Shown here: one piece after another, positions 12,901-23,547 of the stretch
Numbering within the stretch: the first letter of the stretch is position 1
Layout: every line of letters begins with the position of its first letter
DNA from: Verrucomicrobiaceae bacterium
GTDB taxonomy: Bacteria; Verrucomicrobiota; Verrucomicrobiia; Verrucomicrobiales; Akkermansiaceae
Assembly (NCBI GenBank): GCA_027487435.1
Contig: JAIYDP010000470.1
Coordinates: 1-57,034 of the forward strand
DNA length: 57,034 bases
Reading direction: 5' to 3'
Position numbers and translations under genes: made by a program
Notes under the pieces: model-generated
Database searches by the model: none
What the model saw: the letters and a program-made list of their open reading frames with translations, nothing else
Told to the model about the DNA's origin: nothing

Positions 12901-15900
12901 ATGCAGCACTTCCTTGCTTCTCATGTGAGCATGTCCCGCCGTTGGGTCCTCATTGCCCGTGCCGACGTCGACAGTAACTTCGTCGCCAATGACGCGTACG
13001 GTGCGGGTGTGGACGTCAAGACGATCTCCTCATACGGCACGGTGGCTGAATTTGAAAAGGATGCGAGGGTGTTCGCGTCCTCCAACCGTGTTACGCTTGT
13101 CGCTGTCGTTAGTAGCGCGAATGGCCCTGCGATCGGGCATCTTCGCGATCTTTTCGATACCCTGTCCGAGCGTTGTGACAAGACGTTTATCGTTGCAATC
13201 GAAACGCAGTCTCATGCGATCGCCCTGGGAGATGTGTACGAGCCCGTTTGGACAATCGGGTGGGCCTTTGCATTCGTCGAGTCTCTCCACGGCATTTCGA
13301 ACGGTCTCATTGACGCCGAACACATTTTCGACGACCCAACTCGAATTGTCAGTGCTCTTTGCGCACGATTTGATGAGTCGCTGCTTCAATCCGTGGTCTC
13401 GTTGTCTGCACGTTATTCAGCCCAAATGCTGCAAGGTTTGACCGCAAGGCATCGATTACGCTTCCTACCCATGGGCCAGCGGGCAGGTGACGCTGTCAAG
13501 GAGCTGCTTGCTGTTCCTCAAGTGCGCGAGTGCATCATGGCGGCCGTCACTGGTATGTTCAGCCCCGAGGCTGTCGAAGCTGCCATGGCGACGCTCAGCC
13601 GGGCCGTTGAGGTTGGGGTGGTCTCAATCCCGTTTCACAGGTTTCTGATTCTCTTGCCTTCTCACACCCCCAGTGTGCCGCAGCAGCTCTTCGGAAAAGT
13701 AGTCACGTTTCTCGCATATTCCTTGCTCGATTGCTTTTATGGCTGTGGTAATCTGAAGGCTGTGGCGGCCTGCATTGAGGCGAACGATCCTGCCGCACTT
13801 TTTGTCGTCGTCTCAAATTTGAGGTCTGATATCTTCGCAGCCTCGTCGCGCCTGACCACAGCAATTGCACTGCTCTCTTACTCGCCCCCGTTGTGTTTGT
13901 CCTCGTGCAGAAGCTCGCGATATTTTGCCACGCCCTATGCGAAGAAGTCGTTTGATGTCTTGAGGTCTCTTGTCCCAAGTGGTCGGTTCGATAGCTCCCT
14001 TTCCGCAGCAGTTCGAGCGAGCGCATGTTCAGAGAGTCTCACTGCGTTGCTGCAGTCGACGCTATCTCCTGCCGCAGCTGAGGCATTCTTTTTCGACGCA
14101 CTTCGTTTAGCCCTTGGCGGTGGCGTTGATGGCACCCCCACAGCTGCCGTAGCTCTGTGGGTTCTCGCACGGCAACTTGACGCACTGCCTGACGCTGCAT
14201 TCATTGTTGCCTTGCTTGTATCTGAGCGGCAATCCATCCAATTCGCTCTGCGATGTTTGTCGACGTTGCCTGATTCCTCCCTGACCGCCCTCTCAACCTC
14301 ATCGCTTGAGGCAAGTTCTACAATGGCATCTGTGTGCAGGACTGTGTTGCGAGCAGCTCTTGTTGCATTTCATCAAAATGATCCGCCGTGGACTGCTGAG
14401 CGTGTTCATGCTGTCAAGGCTCTGTGTGATGACCAGACCATGTCTGAGCTGCAGTGCGAAGACCTCCTTCCCATAGCTAAGGGACTTCGCACCATTGACG
14501 GCGCTGTCTCTGCGTTGCGCATTGATGGCAATGCTGTAGCTTCGATCATGAAGAGCCTTGTCGATGTCAACGCTCCACTGGAGACGTTGCTTGCGCCGAC
14601 AGAGGCTCAGTTGCTGACAAAGGTAGCTACCTCTCTCTCTAGCTAATAATTTTCAGATAAAGCTTCTCCTTGCGACAAGGCCAGGCTCAGCTCTTGACAA
14701 CGAGGCAATCGAATGCATTTTATCCCTGCTAGTTGACCCGTCGTTGACGTGGAAGAATTTCGCGTGTCATTTGATCAGGAGAGTGGCTGCATTTCATTCG
14801 GACCACCTTTCCGATATCCTCAGCCAAGCAGCTCGAGTGATTGATCTGTCCTCGAGCGACATGTTGCACGTGTTTGATGCCCTTCGAGATGTCGCGCGAA
14901 GCAATTATGGTGCAATGGTCGCAGCTGGAGAGTCCCCAGCGAGGCTTGGGGACGAACTGTCGTCGTCAGTGACGTTGCGAGCTGATGGCATTGGGGCAAT
15001 CTCTCCACCTGCCCTCGTGTTTTCTTTTTCTAGCGCCGCTTTAGAGGTGGTCCTCTCATCATCGGCTGTCAACAATTCGGTTGCGTCGATAGGTCAGACC
15101 GGCTCAGACGTGTGGTTGCGCACCTTGAGGTACTTGATGGCTGGCTTGGGTGTGTCCTACAATGATGTCATCACAGACGCATTGTCACGGCTGCCTCTCA
15201 GCTTGTGGGCCGAGCTGTCCGATGCAACCAACATCGCTTCATTTGTACCACCGCCTCCCTCTTCTCCTCTTTCCAACAGAGGCTTCTGTGTCGATCCATC
15301 CTTTGGCCCCATGCTCAGCAGTTTGACCTCAGCAGCGACCACGAGCTCATCGTCGGTGGACACTTGGATAGCGTCGGAAAATAATCCTTACAAAAAGCGC
15401 TACATTGCAGCCGTTGCTGCTTTGCGAGGGCGATCCGGGGGTCAAGTGTTGCCCTTGGTGGCAGCGGCTCTGGTCCGCAAGGCAGCGCCTCTCAAGCTGC
15501 GTGATGTGGAGTTGACTTGTTTTAAATCCCTCTTTGGAGATGGAGGGCGCGATGAGGCCTTTTTCGGTGACGGTAGCAGTGCGGCGACTGTCAAGAGAAT
15601 CGTGCTTATTGTCACATCGATAGCGCTGGCAGCACCAGCAAGCAAGCTTGATGTCCAAGCTCGGTTGTTCGATCTTAAGGACGTTGTGGGCACAAAAGGC
15701 GTCGGCTCTGCATACTTCCGAGTCGCGAAGGACTGCGGCTACCAACTTACAGCCGATGGTGGCTTTACTTTTGAAGACGGGCCAACGCCTTTTGGAGGGC
15801 ATCGTCTCTGGCGCCTCACATCCGCGTGCTTGACCTGGGGAGCGATGGCTGCTGCGTTGTGGCTGTTTCCCGTTACTTCTACAGCTCCTCTCAAAGGTTG

Positions 15901-17734
15901 TTGTGAAACATAATTGCGCCTGACGCGACAGAGTACTTTTGCACGCATTGGCAGACTGATGGCTCTGGTCGCTCGGCGGAGGAGAGGCTTCGGTCCTACG
16001 TTTTGGTTCGAGTTGCGACGTTTGCGCACTGGCTTGCGCGTGATGATCGCCTCACGAGTCATCAAATTGATGAAATAACCTTCCTCACGGCCGTCGCTGA
16101 AGCTTTTGTCGCTGAATGCTCGCAGCCTTCTCTCGATGCGAGGATGCGATCGATTTTCAGTCAGGACGCAGAGGTCGACGCGTACGAAAAGTCCAAGATC
16201 CTTCCACTAGCGTCTGACCGTGTCAGGTGGTTGGCATCGAAAGTCTTTGGCCCAGCGCTTGCGGCTGCGATCTGCTCCGTTTCTACCTCGGCCTCGTTGT
16301 CGACCTCATTGTCTCGTCCTCTACTGCAGCTGAAAGCAAGCTTTATCTCTCCAAGGGAGCTTCGCGAATGTGTCGACGGTCTGCCTGCTGGCTCCCTGAC
16401 CCGACTCTTCTTCTCCAGAAAACAAAAGCTCTCTGCCCTCAAACATGTTAATTCGTTTTGGCGGCTCTATCGCCTCATAAATGTGGATCTATCCGATCGA
16501 ATCAGCCGCGGCGAGGCGTTTCGCCTAACCCTGAGGGACATGACACGAGAGGAATATTGGGACTCTCCCACCAAGGCTGTTCAATTCTCTGAAGCGCTTT
16601 CTGATGCTCTTGTAAGCGAGCAAGTTGGCGCAGTCTGACAGAGACAGACCCGCTGGGTCCGTGCTCGAGAGTGCCTCAGCGGGTTTGATGTTTGCGGGCG
16701 CGCCAACGCTGCGGAGTCTGTCATTTCTCCCCTCAGTTGGACGTCGCCTGTGGCGGTGGTGCTGAGCACGGAGAATCGAGACGACCCCGACGCGTTGTTC
16801 CGAATGATATTGAATTTGGTAGCTGCGTCACTCTGCTGTGTAACCTTTCAAGGTGTCCGCCCAAAACGATTTCCTTCGCAACGCGGCGGAGGGAGGCTTC
16901 AAGACCGCTGTTGACCTTGATATTGATTTGGACGATTTGGATGAGAATGCACTGGTCACACTTGACTCGTCCGACGTCGAATCTGCGCTGGCCGCGCTCG
17001 CAGAGCTGCAGTTGAACCGATGGGATGTGAGCAGTGCAGCGACGGATGGGTACATTTGTTCCGCATATTTGGCTGCAGCTCGCTCCATCAGCTCCCCCGA
17101 GCGCTTGCAGTACTCTTTTTCTGACCAAGCGGGGCCTCTCACCACATCGATTAGTGGCATCTCAGGCGACCTGTGTGCAATGGTTGTAGCGGCCAAGTCG
17201 ATTCCAGTGCTTGCTGACGCAGATGCAATCAATGAGTCCATAAGAAGAGTAACAGATGTTGGGTGCGATGCGGTCATTGCTGCGCTGGCATCTGCGTCGC
17301 CGTGGATGGAGTGGGGCAATCTGGACCTTCGTTGCGCGTTGGCGCTGATCTTGCTCGAGAAGTCCCAGCTACTTCATGACGGAAGGTATCTTTTACCCGA
17401 AACAAAACTCGATTCAACACTTCTGCTTCTCGACGGATCCTTGCCAGCAGTTCAAGCTCTGCATCCGTTTGAGTTTGAAGAAGCAGTGCGAACCCTTGTC
17501 CGCGTCTTAGTGCGATCCGATGCAAGAGCGGCCTTCTCTGAGAAGCCAAGAAACTTGATTCGCAAGTTGCTCGTGCGGTGGCGTTCCCAATGGAGTCTAG
17601 GAGGGCTCAACGTCATGGAAGAGCTCTTTAGACGGGTTCCTCGGCTCGAGGGTGCTCAGCATGAAGTTGTTGCCAGAATTTGTTTGTTCTATTTAACCAT
17701 CCGTCGGCAAGGGGGTGCAACTTTGCTGCTGTAA
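4000..17734 (+). CDS. Giant RNF213-type AAA+ protein without a visible RING
   Basis: A chain of very long ORFs joined by mini-introns at 5865-5906, 9666-9703, about 10570-10652, 11555-11586, 14623-14656, 15897-15931, 16612-16647 and 16819-16852 encodes roughly 4,400 aa. Homology to RNF213/mysterin rests on two AAA modules. The first has GHTGVGKTE (restored across 9666-9703) with Walker B VVAFVDELN and AAVNP. The second has LVGPPGCSKTL, VVLLLDEAGL, IIANNILDAAKTNRLS and the PFLNRCEKYA signature. An earlier P-loop-like SSAGDGKS lies near 8.71 kb. RNF213 is a dynein-like AAA ring and E3 ligase on lipid droplets and pathogens in animals. I see no RING or RZ cysteine cluster in the C-terminal 1,700 aa. 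The first exon, one junction near 4640, and a possible extra 3' exon after a GTAAGT at 17730 are unresolved; 4000 is only a candidate start. Confidence 0.85.
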
Positions 17735-18028
17735 GTGTGGAAACTTTGTTGAATGTGAAGCGTAAATCAACAACCTTCTGTTTTCAATGCTGAGAAGACT
17801 AGAGGCGCTTATAGGCAGACAGTCTTCTCTGCTCATCTGTCCTGATCGTTCCACAATCACCCACCAATTTCCGCCTGGCTCTCCCGAGTTCATTTGATTC
17901 CGCACCGCCTTGTCCCCCTGCCAACATTCTTGTGTGCCTGTGCCTTCTGTATTCAAGATAAAATGTAGTGTTTCAAAAAGAGCAGCTAGACGCTAAATTC
18001 AGACACAATTATTATTTAAACTATTTGT
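17735..18028. other. Gap between the RNF213-like gene and glucosylceramide synthase
   Basis: 294 nt. A perfect GTAAGTG donor sits at the end of the RNF213-like frame (17730). If spliced to an AG at about 17759, the frame continues as VNQQPSVFNAEKTRGAYRQ and stops near 17840. So the giant gene may end about 100 nt later than annotated. The remainder is pyrimidine-rich, with AT-rich sequence just before the next ATG; no other gene is visible. Confidence 0.35.
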
Positions 18029-19816
18029 ATGGGACCACAATGGTCACTGCTCCTTGCTGGAATATTTGAGCTACATTGGCCAGCTGCATACTCTTCGAGT
18101 GGTTTGTGCGACTTTGTGTCCTTCAGCTCTTTGCATTTAAGCTTGTTCAATGTGCTCAACGTTGTCGGGTCCTCCATAACTTTCATGCTTGCCTCGCTGT
18201 GGTTCCTGCTTTCTCTACGTATCAGAAGAGCTTTGAGGAGAATTTCGAAAGGGCAGCCCATCGTCTCATCTCAATCGTCGTGGCCTAGAGTATCTGTAGT
18301 CCTTCCTGTTAAAGGTATCCACGATAACTCCATCGACAATTGGCAGAGTCAGATTGAAACAGACTACTCCGGTGACATTGATTTCATATTTGTGGTCGAA
18401 GACGAACATGATCCAGCGTATGCTGAGCTATGGAGGCTCAAAGCACGAGTACACAACTTGCCCAGAAGTTCTCTTACCGTTTAGAATCCGAACAAGCAAA
18501 TCGTCGTGCATTCGGCTGGACTTTCATTTCATTGCACTCAGAAGATACATAATATGCTGGAGGGCTTGTATTGCGTGAAGAAAGAATCCAAATACGTTCT
18601 TTTCCTCGATGATGACATCCGATGCCATCGCGGAACAATGGCAAGCCTGGTCCGGGAGCTCGAGCGAGACCCAAAGGTTTGATGGACGGGCGGAGGGGGT
18701 GTTCTCAATCAAAAGGTTTTCGTTGCGACAGGATTCCCGTATGACTGGATCCCTAGCGGAAACGTCAATATTTGGAGCTACGTGAAGCTCATTTACAGGT
18801 TGACCGACATGCTCCTTAGCTAACGTCGTCAGGTGGATGTCGCATCTCCCGCTCTTCACCCGGACGCCGCCAGTACTGTGGGGAGGCTGCATGATGTTCC
18901 GGCGATCGGATCTTCATGAGAATCGATATGGAATGATGGATGCCTGGCGGCACAAAGGATATTCGGACGATATGATCGTTGGTGGTGTTTGTGTTGAGCA
19001 TGTCGCCCTGACGGTTGCTGTCGTTGACGCATCAGAATCGAAAAATTGCAATGCCCATGACAGCATTCTTCCCTCATCGCCTTGGAGGTCAAAGCGATGA
19101 TCGCCACAAGTATTCCCTGTCGCTTGTTTCTCACAGCTTTGAAGATTTTGGAACTTCCTGACTCGGCAAATGTTTGTTCTCGACACATACCATTCGCCGT
19201 ATGAGAGGCTACAGAACTACATCTTGTTATTTGCCGTGTGTTTGGTGACGTCGTCGTCAATATTTGCGTCCTTCATTTCGATGCCAGTGCAGCTGCTGGG
19301 GATGTGAGTGTCCCGCAACCATCTCTCATTCCGCAGCCATTGCTTGGGTCTTGTACAGAGTTTTCACTCCGTCGTTGGTTCTCTCGCACTCATGGCATCA
19401 CAGCTTTTCTGCGCAATATCCATTATCTTGATGTCCAGAGCATTTCACCGCCTCATCAACGTCCTTTCCCCAACCTCTGTGACAAATTTGTTTACGTTTT
19501 CCTCACGTTGCAGCCGATTGAAGTGAAGCATATCAGCTTTGTAAGAGCGTACTTTGCGTTCTACCTCTTCTTTGCTGTCTTGCCAACTGCAGCTCTCGTC
19601 GGATATTTTAAGCGGTCCATCGTGTGGTCATCTGTTCGATATACTGTTTCTAATGGGCGCATTGCTAAAGTTCTATCTGGTTGTCATATCTTATTTTTTC
19701 AGGTTGAAAGGCATCTTCCTGATGGCTCTGTCATAACACGTGATGCGGATGAGTCGCTGGCAGAAACTGCCGAACGGCACCGCCAGTTGTCCTCGAGCAT
19801 TGCGAAAAGGCGATGA
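18029..19816 (+). CDS. Ceramide glucosyltransferase (glucosylceramide synthase, GT21)
   Basis: Transfers glucose from UDP-glucose to ceramide at ER/Golgi membranes. Nine exons are separated by introns at 18449-18496, 18677-18715, 18799-18832, 19002-19035, 19110-19144, 19304-19336, 19496-19536 and 19670-19702; the last is 33 nt with no stop codon. The N-terminus has a membrane segment (FNVLNVVGSSITFMLASLWF), then the GT-A core: VSVVLPVKG, VVEDEHDPAY, AGLSFHCTQKIHN, FLDDDIRC, LWGGCMMF, GYSDDM, FFPHRL and FWNFLTRQMFVLDTY. These match the plant-type enzyme motif by motif and confirm the splice sites. C-terminal hydrophobic stretches end in VRYTVSNGRIAK, as in GT21. It is tail-to-tail with the sphingolipid fatty-acid hydroxylase, 60 nt away. 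Confidence 0.92.
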
Positions 19817-19876
19817 CAGCGCAATATTTTTGTATCAATGTAGAGTAGATTATACGGTTAGATTTACTCAATGCAA

Positions 19877-20878
19877 TTATACAGTTGCAGGCACGGTAAA
19901 AGTTGTTCCGAACACAATATCCCAGAAGCTCGATGTGATACCAAAACCCTGGTTGGGATTGAAGTAATGATGGCGAATGTGGTACGACTTCAACTTGGAC
20001 AGGTACGTCATCCATGGCTTCGCGTGATGAATAAAGTAGTGAGTGAGATCATAACACACATAGCCGAATGTTCCACCACCAAGGACGGCCTTTGCAATTG
20101 TAAAGGATTGAAAGAGGAAAGCAAACGAGGCATAGATGGGGCCCATGATGAGAATCGTCAACACGGGAGGCATTACAAGGCGCATGGAGTCCATTGGAAG
20201 AAAATGATGAACCCCGTGTAGAAGAAAATGTATTGTAATCGCAACTGGATGAAACTCTACGAGTTCGTCAAGATGGAAGATAAACCGATGAAGGAAATAC
20301 TCCAAGAAAGTCCAAATGAAAACGCCGAGACCAAAGAAGCACCAAGCAGTAAGCCAACTGAGACCCTCTGTGTGCGACATGTTGACAAGGAAAAGAGAAA
20401 ATGGGACCCATAGTGTTGGAATCACATACCACGGTGTTCGAGAGAAGAACTCTAAGAAATCGCTCTCAAAGAAGCGAGCCGGCTTCGTCAGATTGACAGG
20501 CTTGTGGATGAACTTCGTGTAGTTCTTCCCGAGCCTGCCTACCTGAAAAATGATCGCTTTCCGGAGGTCGACACCAAAGCTCTGAGTAGGATCGACTTCC
20601 TCTTCTATTGGAAAAGCAGCCTTCTCTCCGTCAACTCTTAGATTCCCGATTTTCATATCTTTCAGCATGCTTAGAGCCGAGTCGCTGTGCTTGTGTGCCA
20701 CCTTCTCATCGAGAAATACTTCTGTGATGTCTTTGCCAAGAAATTCCAGCAAAATTTCGCTCCCTCCAGGATGCCCGTCGAGGAAGCCCGTTACATCGCA
20801 AACAACATTGTTGTATATGACCCAAGCATCTGTTGCCTTTGAATGCAGAGAAACCTCCGCGGCAGTGTAAAATTTCAT
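19877..20878 (-). CDS. FA2H: Fatty acid 2-hydroxylase with N-terminal cytochrome b5 (FA2H/Scs7)
   Basis: A single intronless 333-aa reading frame. Residues 1-90 are a cytochrome b5 domain with the haem motif DGHPGGSEILLEFLGKD and a second haem His in HKHSD. The membrane-bound hydroxylase domain follows, with the di-iron histidine boxes HRFIFH, HGVHHFLPMD, HYFIHH and HIRHHY between hydrophobic segments. This is the full Scs7/FA2H architecture. The enzyme adds a 2-OH group to the N-acyl chain of ceramide in the ER. The product is a typical substrate for the glucosyltransferase encoded by the convergent neighbour. The start fits the usual cytochrome b5 N-terminus. Confidence 0.95.
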   Translation of the reverse strand: MKFYTAAEVSLHSKATDAWVIYNNVVCDVTGFLDGHPGGSEILLEFLGKDITEVFLDEKVAHKHSDSALSMLKDMKIGNLRVDGEKAAFPIEEEVDPTQSFGVDLRKAIIFQVGRLGKNYTKFIHKPVNLTKPARFFESDFLEFFSRTPWYVIPTLWVPFSLFLVNMSHTEGLSWLTAWCFFGLGVFIWTFLEYFLHRFIFHLDELVEFHPVAITIHFLLHGVHHFLPMDSMRLVMPPVLTILIMGPIYASFAFLFQSFTIAKAVLGGGTFGYVCYDLTHYFIHHAKPWMTYLSKLKSYHIRHHYFNPNQGFGITSSFWDIVFGTTFTVPATV

Positions 20879-21204
20879 GGCACCGCCGGATTGGAGGAGA
20901 TTTCCTAAAATGGTTAAATTTTAAAAATAAAATAACAAAGCGTATTGAAAGGCTCAAATGAAATCGAGCAGGCAACGAAGCGCTGGCCTCATGAGAGAAC
21001 GAGCTTACCTGTTTAAAGTTTGCACTCGAATGAATCCATGACGAATCAAATTTTTGCCCCAAAGAACTTGATTGAAGATTGGACTTTGTTAACAAAGAAC
21101 CAAGAAATTGCTGTGAAAGAAGAGTCAACGACCACTTTTCATGCTGTTGTCACGATCTGCGGCTAAAAAAGAAGAAAAAAAAAAAAAGAAGATAATTTGT
21201 ACAA
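20879..21204. promoter_or_regulatory. Shared upstream region of two divergent genes
   Basis: 326 nt between the start codons of the fatty acid hydroxylase (minus) and the tRNA-dihydrouridine synthase (plus). No convincing coding frame was found. An A-rich, nearly pure purine tract lies at about 21164-21192, just before the plus-strand start. It presumably holds both promoters; I recognise no specific element. Confidence 0.4.
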
Positions 21205-23509
21205 ATGAGCACAGAAGGACACATGACGTCTTGGCCGAACGAGGCCCCTATTAAGCCCGAGTTCCTAAAACGAAGTAGAGATGACGAGGTTGATGACAGG
21301 CTGCTGTATGTTGAATCCAAAGATTCCAGAACCCTCAAAGCGGTCTCGTGCCCCTCAAGTTGTTGCAGTTGGCAAGCGAGTGCGTTGATCCCTTCAAGTT
21401 TCATGACGCTTAGATCATGCTCTGTGATTCTATCGCTTGTGGGCTTGCTTGTGAGTACGGAGAAAAGTATTTCGGCGCCCTTCTGTCCCCGGCTTACACC
21501 TGAGATGCAAATTCAGCCATGACGTTGAAGCATTCAAAGCTCAGAAGGGCCCTTGTATATCCGCTGATTGCCGAGTTTCTCTTCCTTTCCTTTATTTCCT
21601 GACTGCTTAGTTTGAGGAGATCATGGGAATGTGTGCCATATCTCCCTCCCAATCTAAAACCCAAGCTGCCCGTTTGGCCTTAAATGCATGTTCTCGGATG
21701 GCCACAAAGCGATCTCGGATAGCAATGAAAAGGTACTGAGTGCTTTATGTTTTTCAACTCTGCATAGTTTGTGTCGCTCGTTGAACGCAAAGAATCCATG
21801 GAAATGAACAGAGTGGACAAAACTCTGCAGCATCTCCTGCAGCGAAAGCATTACAAGTGGGATGTTGCTGATCCCATCGTCAAGGATGTCATTCAAGCAA
21901 CTAGACGTTTAGTTTAACAAAAGAAGTCCCTCATCAAGCAGAAAAATCACAAGAAAAGCTTGCAGCGCAGGCACGGAACCCAGCGAATGGACGGGCAGCG
22001 GAAGTGGCCGCAGACCCTCTGTCAGAATGTGCACAAGGTTCTGCTCGTCCGGAAGCATCCGAGCCCACGACAGGAGAGAGAACGGAAGAATGCGTTGGCG
22101 CCGTCGCCGATGCGGAAGCGAAGAAAGTGTGCCTTCGCGTGTTTTTCCGACGGTTTAGATTGACTTTCGGGGCAAGCTTTGTCTTGCGCCGCTGACGACT
22201 TGTGGTAATCTTCCATTTCGACGCGTTGGTGTGCTCGGGACGTCCTTGTCATTTTGATAGGTGTGTAAGGAATTTGGAGCCGACGTTACGTACGGTGAAA
22301 TGGCCATGTGCTCCAACTTGCTGACAGTGGCCGTTTGTCGATGAATTTCTCATCGCGCAGGGCCAGACGTCAGAATGGGCCCTGCTGCGCCGCCACAAAT
22401 CTGAGGACGTATTTGGCGCCCAAATATGCGGCGCTCACGTCGACGCTATTGCGAGGACGTGCGAAGTTGTTGCAAAGCTCAGCAATATTGATTTTGTTGA
22501 TATTAACATGGGATGCCCCATCGACCTCGTTTGCCACAAAGGGTTTGCGGCATACCCCGAAATTGATCCGTCAGAGCGGGGGCAGCGCTGCTGGATAAGC
22601 CCTTCAGAATAGAACAAATGGTCCGCGCCGCGTCGAAAGTAAGTTCCGCTGCTCGTCCCTAAGCATTCACGGCCACAGACATTAGGGTCGAAACCCCTGA
22701 CGATTAAAGTCCGCGTCGGAAGAGACGAGAGCGATCCAACGACGCACAAGTGGCTGCCGTTTGTGAAGGACTGGGGTGCTTATGCGGTCACGGTACCATT
22801 GGAGCTGGCCGGGTCTCACCGAGCGAGATGCATGGGAGGTCACGGCAGCAGCGGTACACGAAGGTAGCCAATTGGGAGTACATCCGCTCTTGCGGCCAAT
22901 TGTGTCCAGTCCCGCTGATTGGAAACGGCGACATCTTCTCGTTTGAGGACGTTCGATGCCGTTGTTGTAAGCTGACTCGCTAGGTTGACGACGCCCTCCG
23001 CGGCGGATGCATCTCTTCTGTTATGATTGCGAGGTACCGTCCACGTCATGTGCAATTTTTCATTTTGAAGGGGTGCCCTTGTGAAGCCCTGGATATTCAC
23101 GGAGGCAAAGGAGCGTCGGCATTGGGACATCTCATCGTCAGAGAGGCTCGACATCCTGCGGCGTTATGTTAACTACGGGCTGGAGCATTGGGGCTGTGAT
23201 GAAAAGGTTGTCGATGACTTTGAGCCAGTCTGATGACAGGGCGTCAACAACACGCGCAGATTCCTTCTTGAGTGGCTTTCATTCCTCCATCGGTACGTCC
23301 CCGTTGGACTGCTGGAGGTTGTGCCTCAGCGAATGAATCAGCGCCCGCCGGCTTTTGTTGGGCGAAACGATTTGGAGACGTTGATGGCATCGCCTCGGAT
23401 CGAAGATTGGATCTCGATCACGTCGATGTTGCTTGGCCAGCCGCGAGAAGGCTTTGCTTTTGCTCCAAAGCACAAATCGAACTCATACAACGCCAACGCG
23501 GAAGGATGA
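21205..23509 (+). CDS. DUS3L: tRNA-dihydrouridine(47) synthase 3 (DUS3L-like), 16 introns
   Basis: Reduces U47 of cytosolic tRNAs with FMN and NADPH. Introns that restore one frame lie at 21289-21322, 21380-21413, 21467-21504, 21575-21610, 21631-21665, 21733-21767, 21907-21938, 22127-22158, 22225-22260, 22327-22360, 22543-22574, 22639-22678, 22793-22827, 22951-22983, 23034-23070 and 23207-23239 (32-40 nt each). The N-terminus has EAPIKPEFLK, then a CCCH finger CDSIACGLACEYGEKCKFSH and a second finger CPFGLKCMFSDGH. The TIM-barrel motifs are LCLAPLTTCGNLPFRR, GADVTYGEMAM, EWALLRRHKSEDVFG, the active-site DINMGCPIDLV, HGRSRQQRYTK, IGNGDIFSFED and MIARGALVKPWIF. The C-terminal helical part (LLEWLSFLHRYVPVGL) matches Dus3 to the end. 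Long single ORFs here are misleading because the exons are so short. Confidence 0.93.
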
Positions 23510-23547
23510 GTAAAAGGTGCTGTATCTTTACAAAAGATACAACTCGT

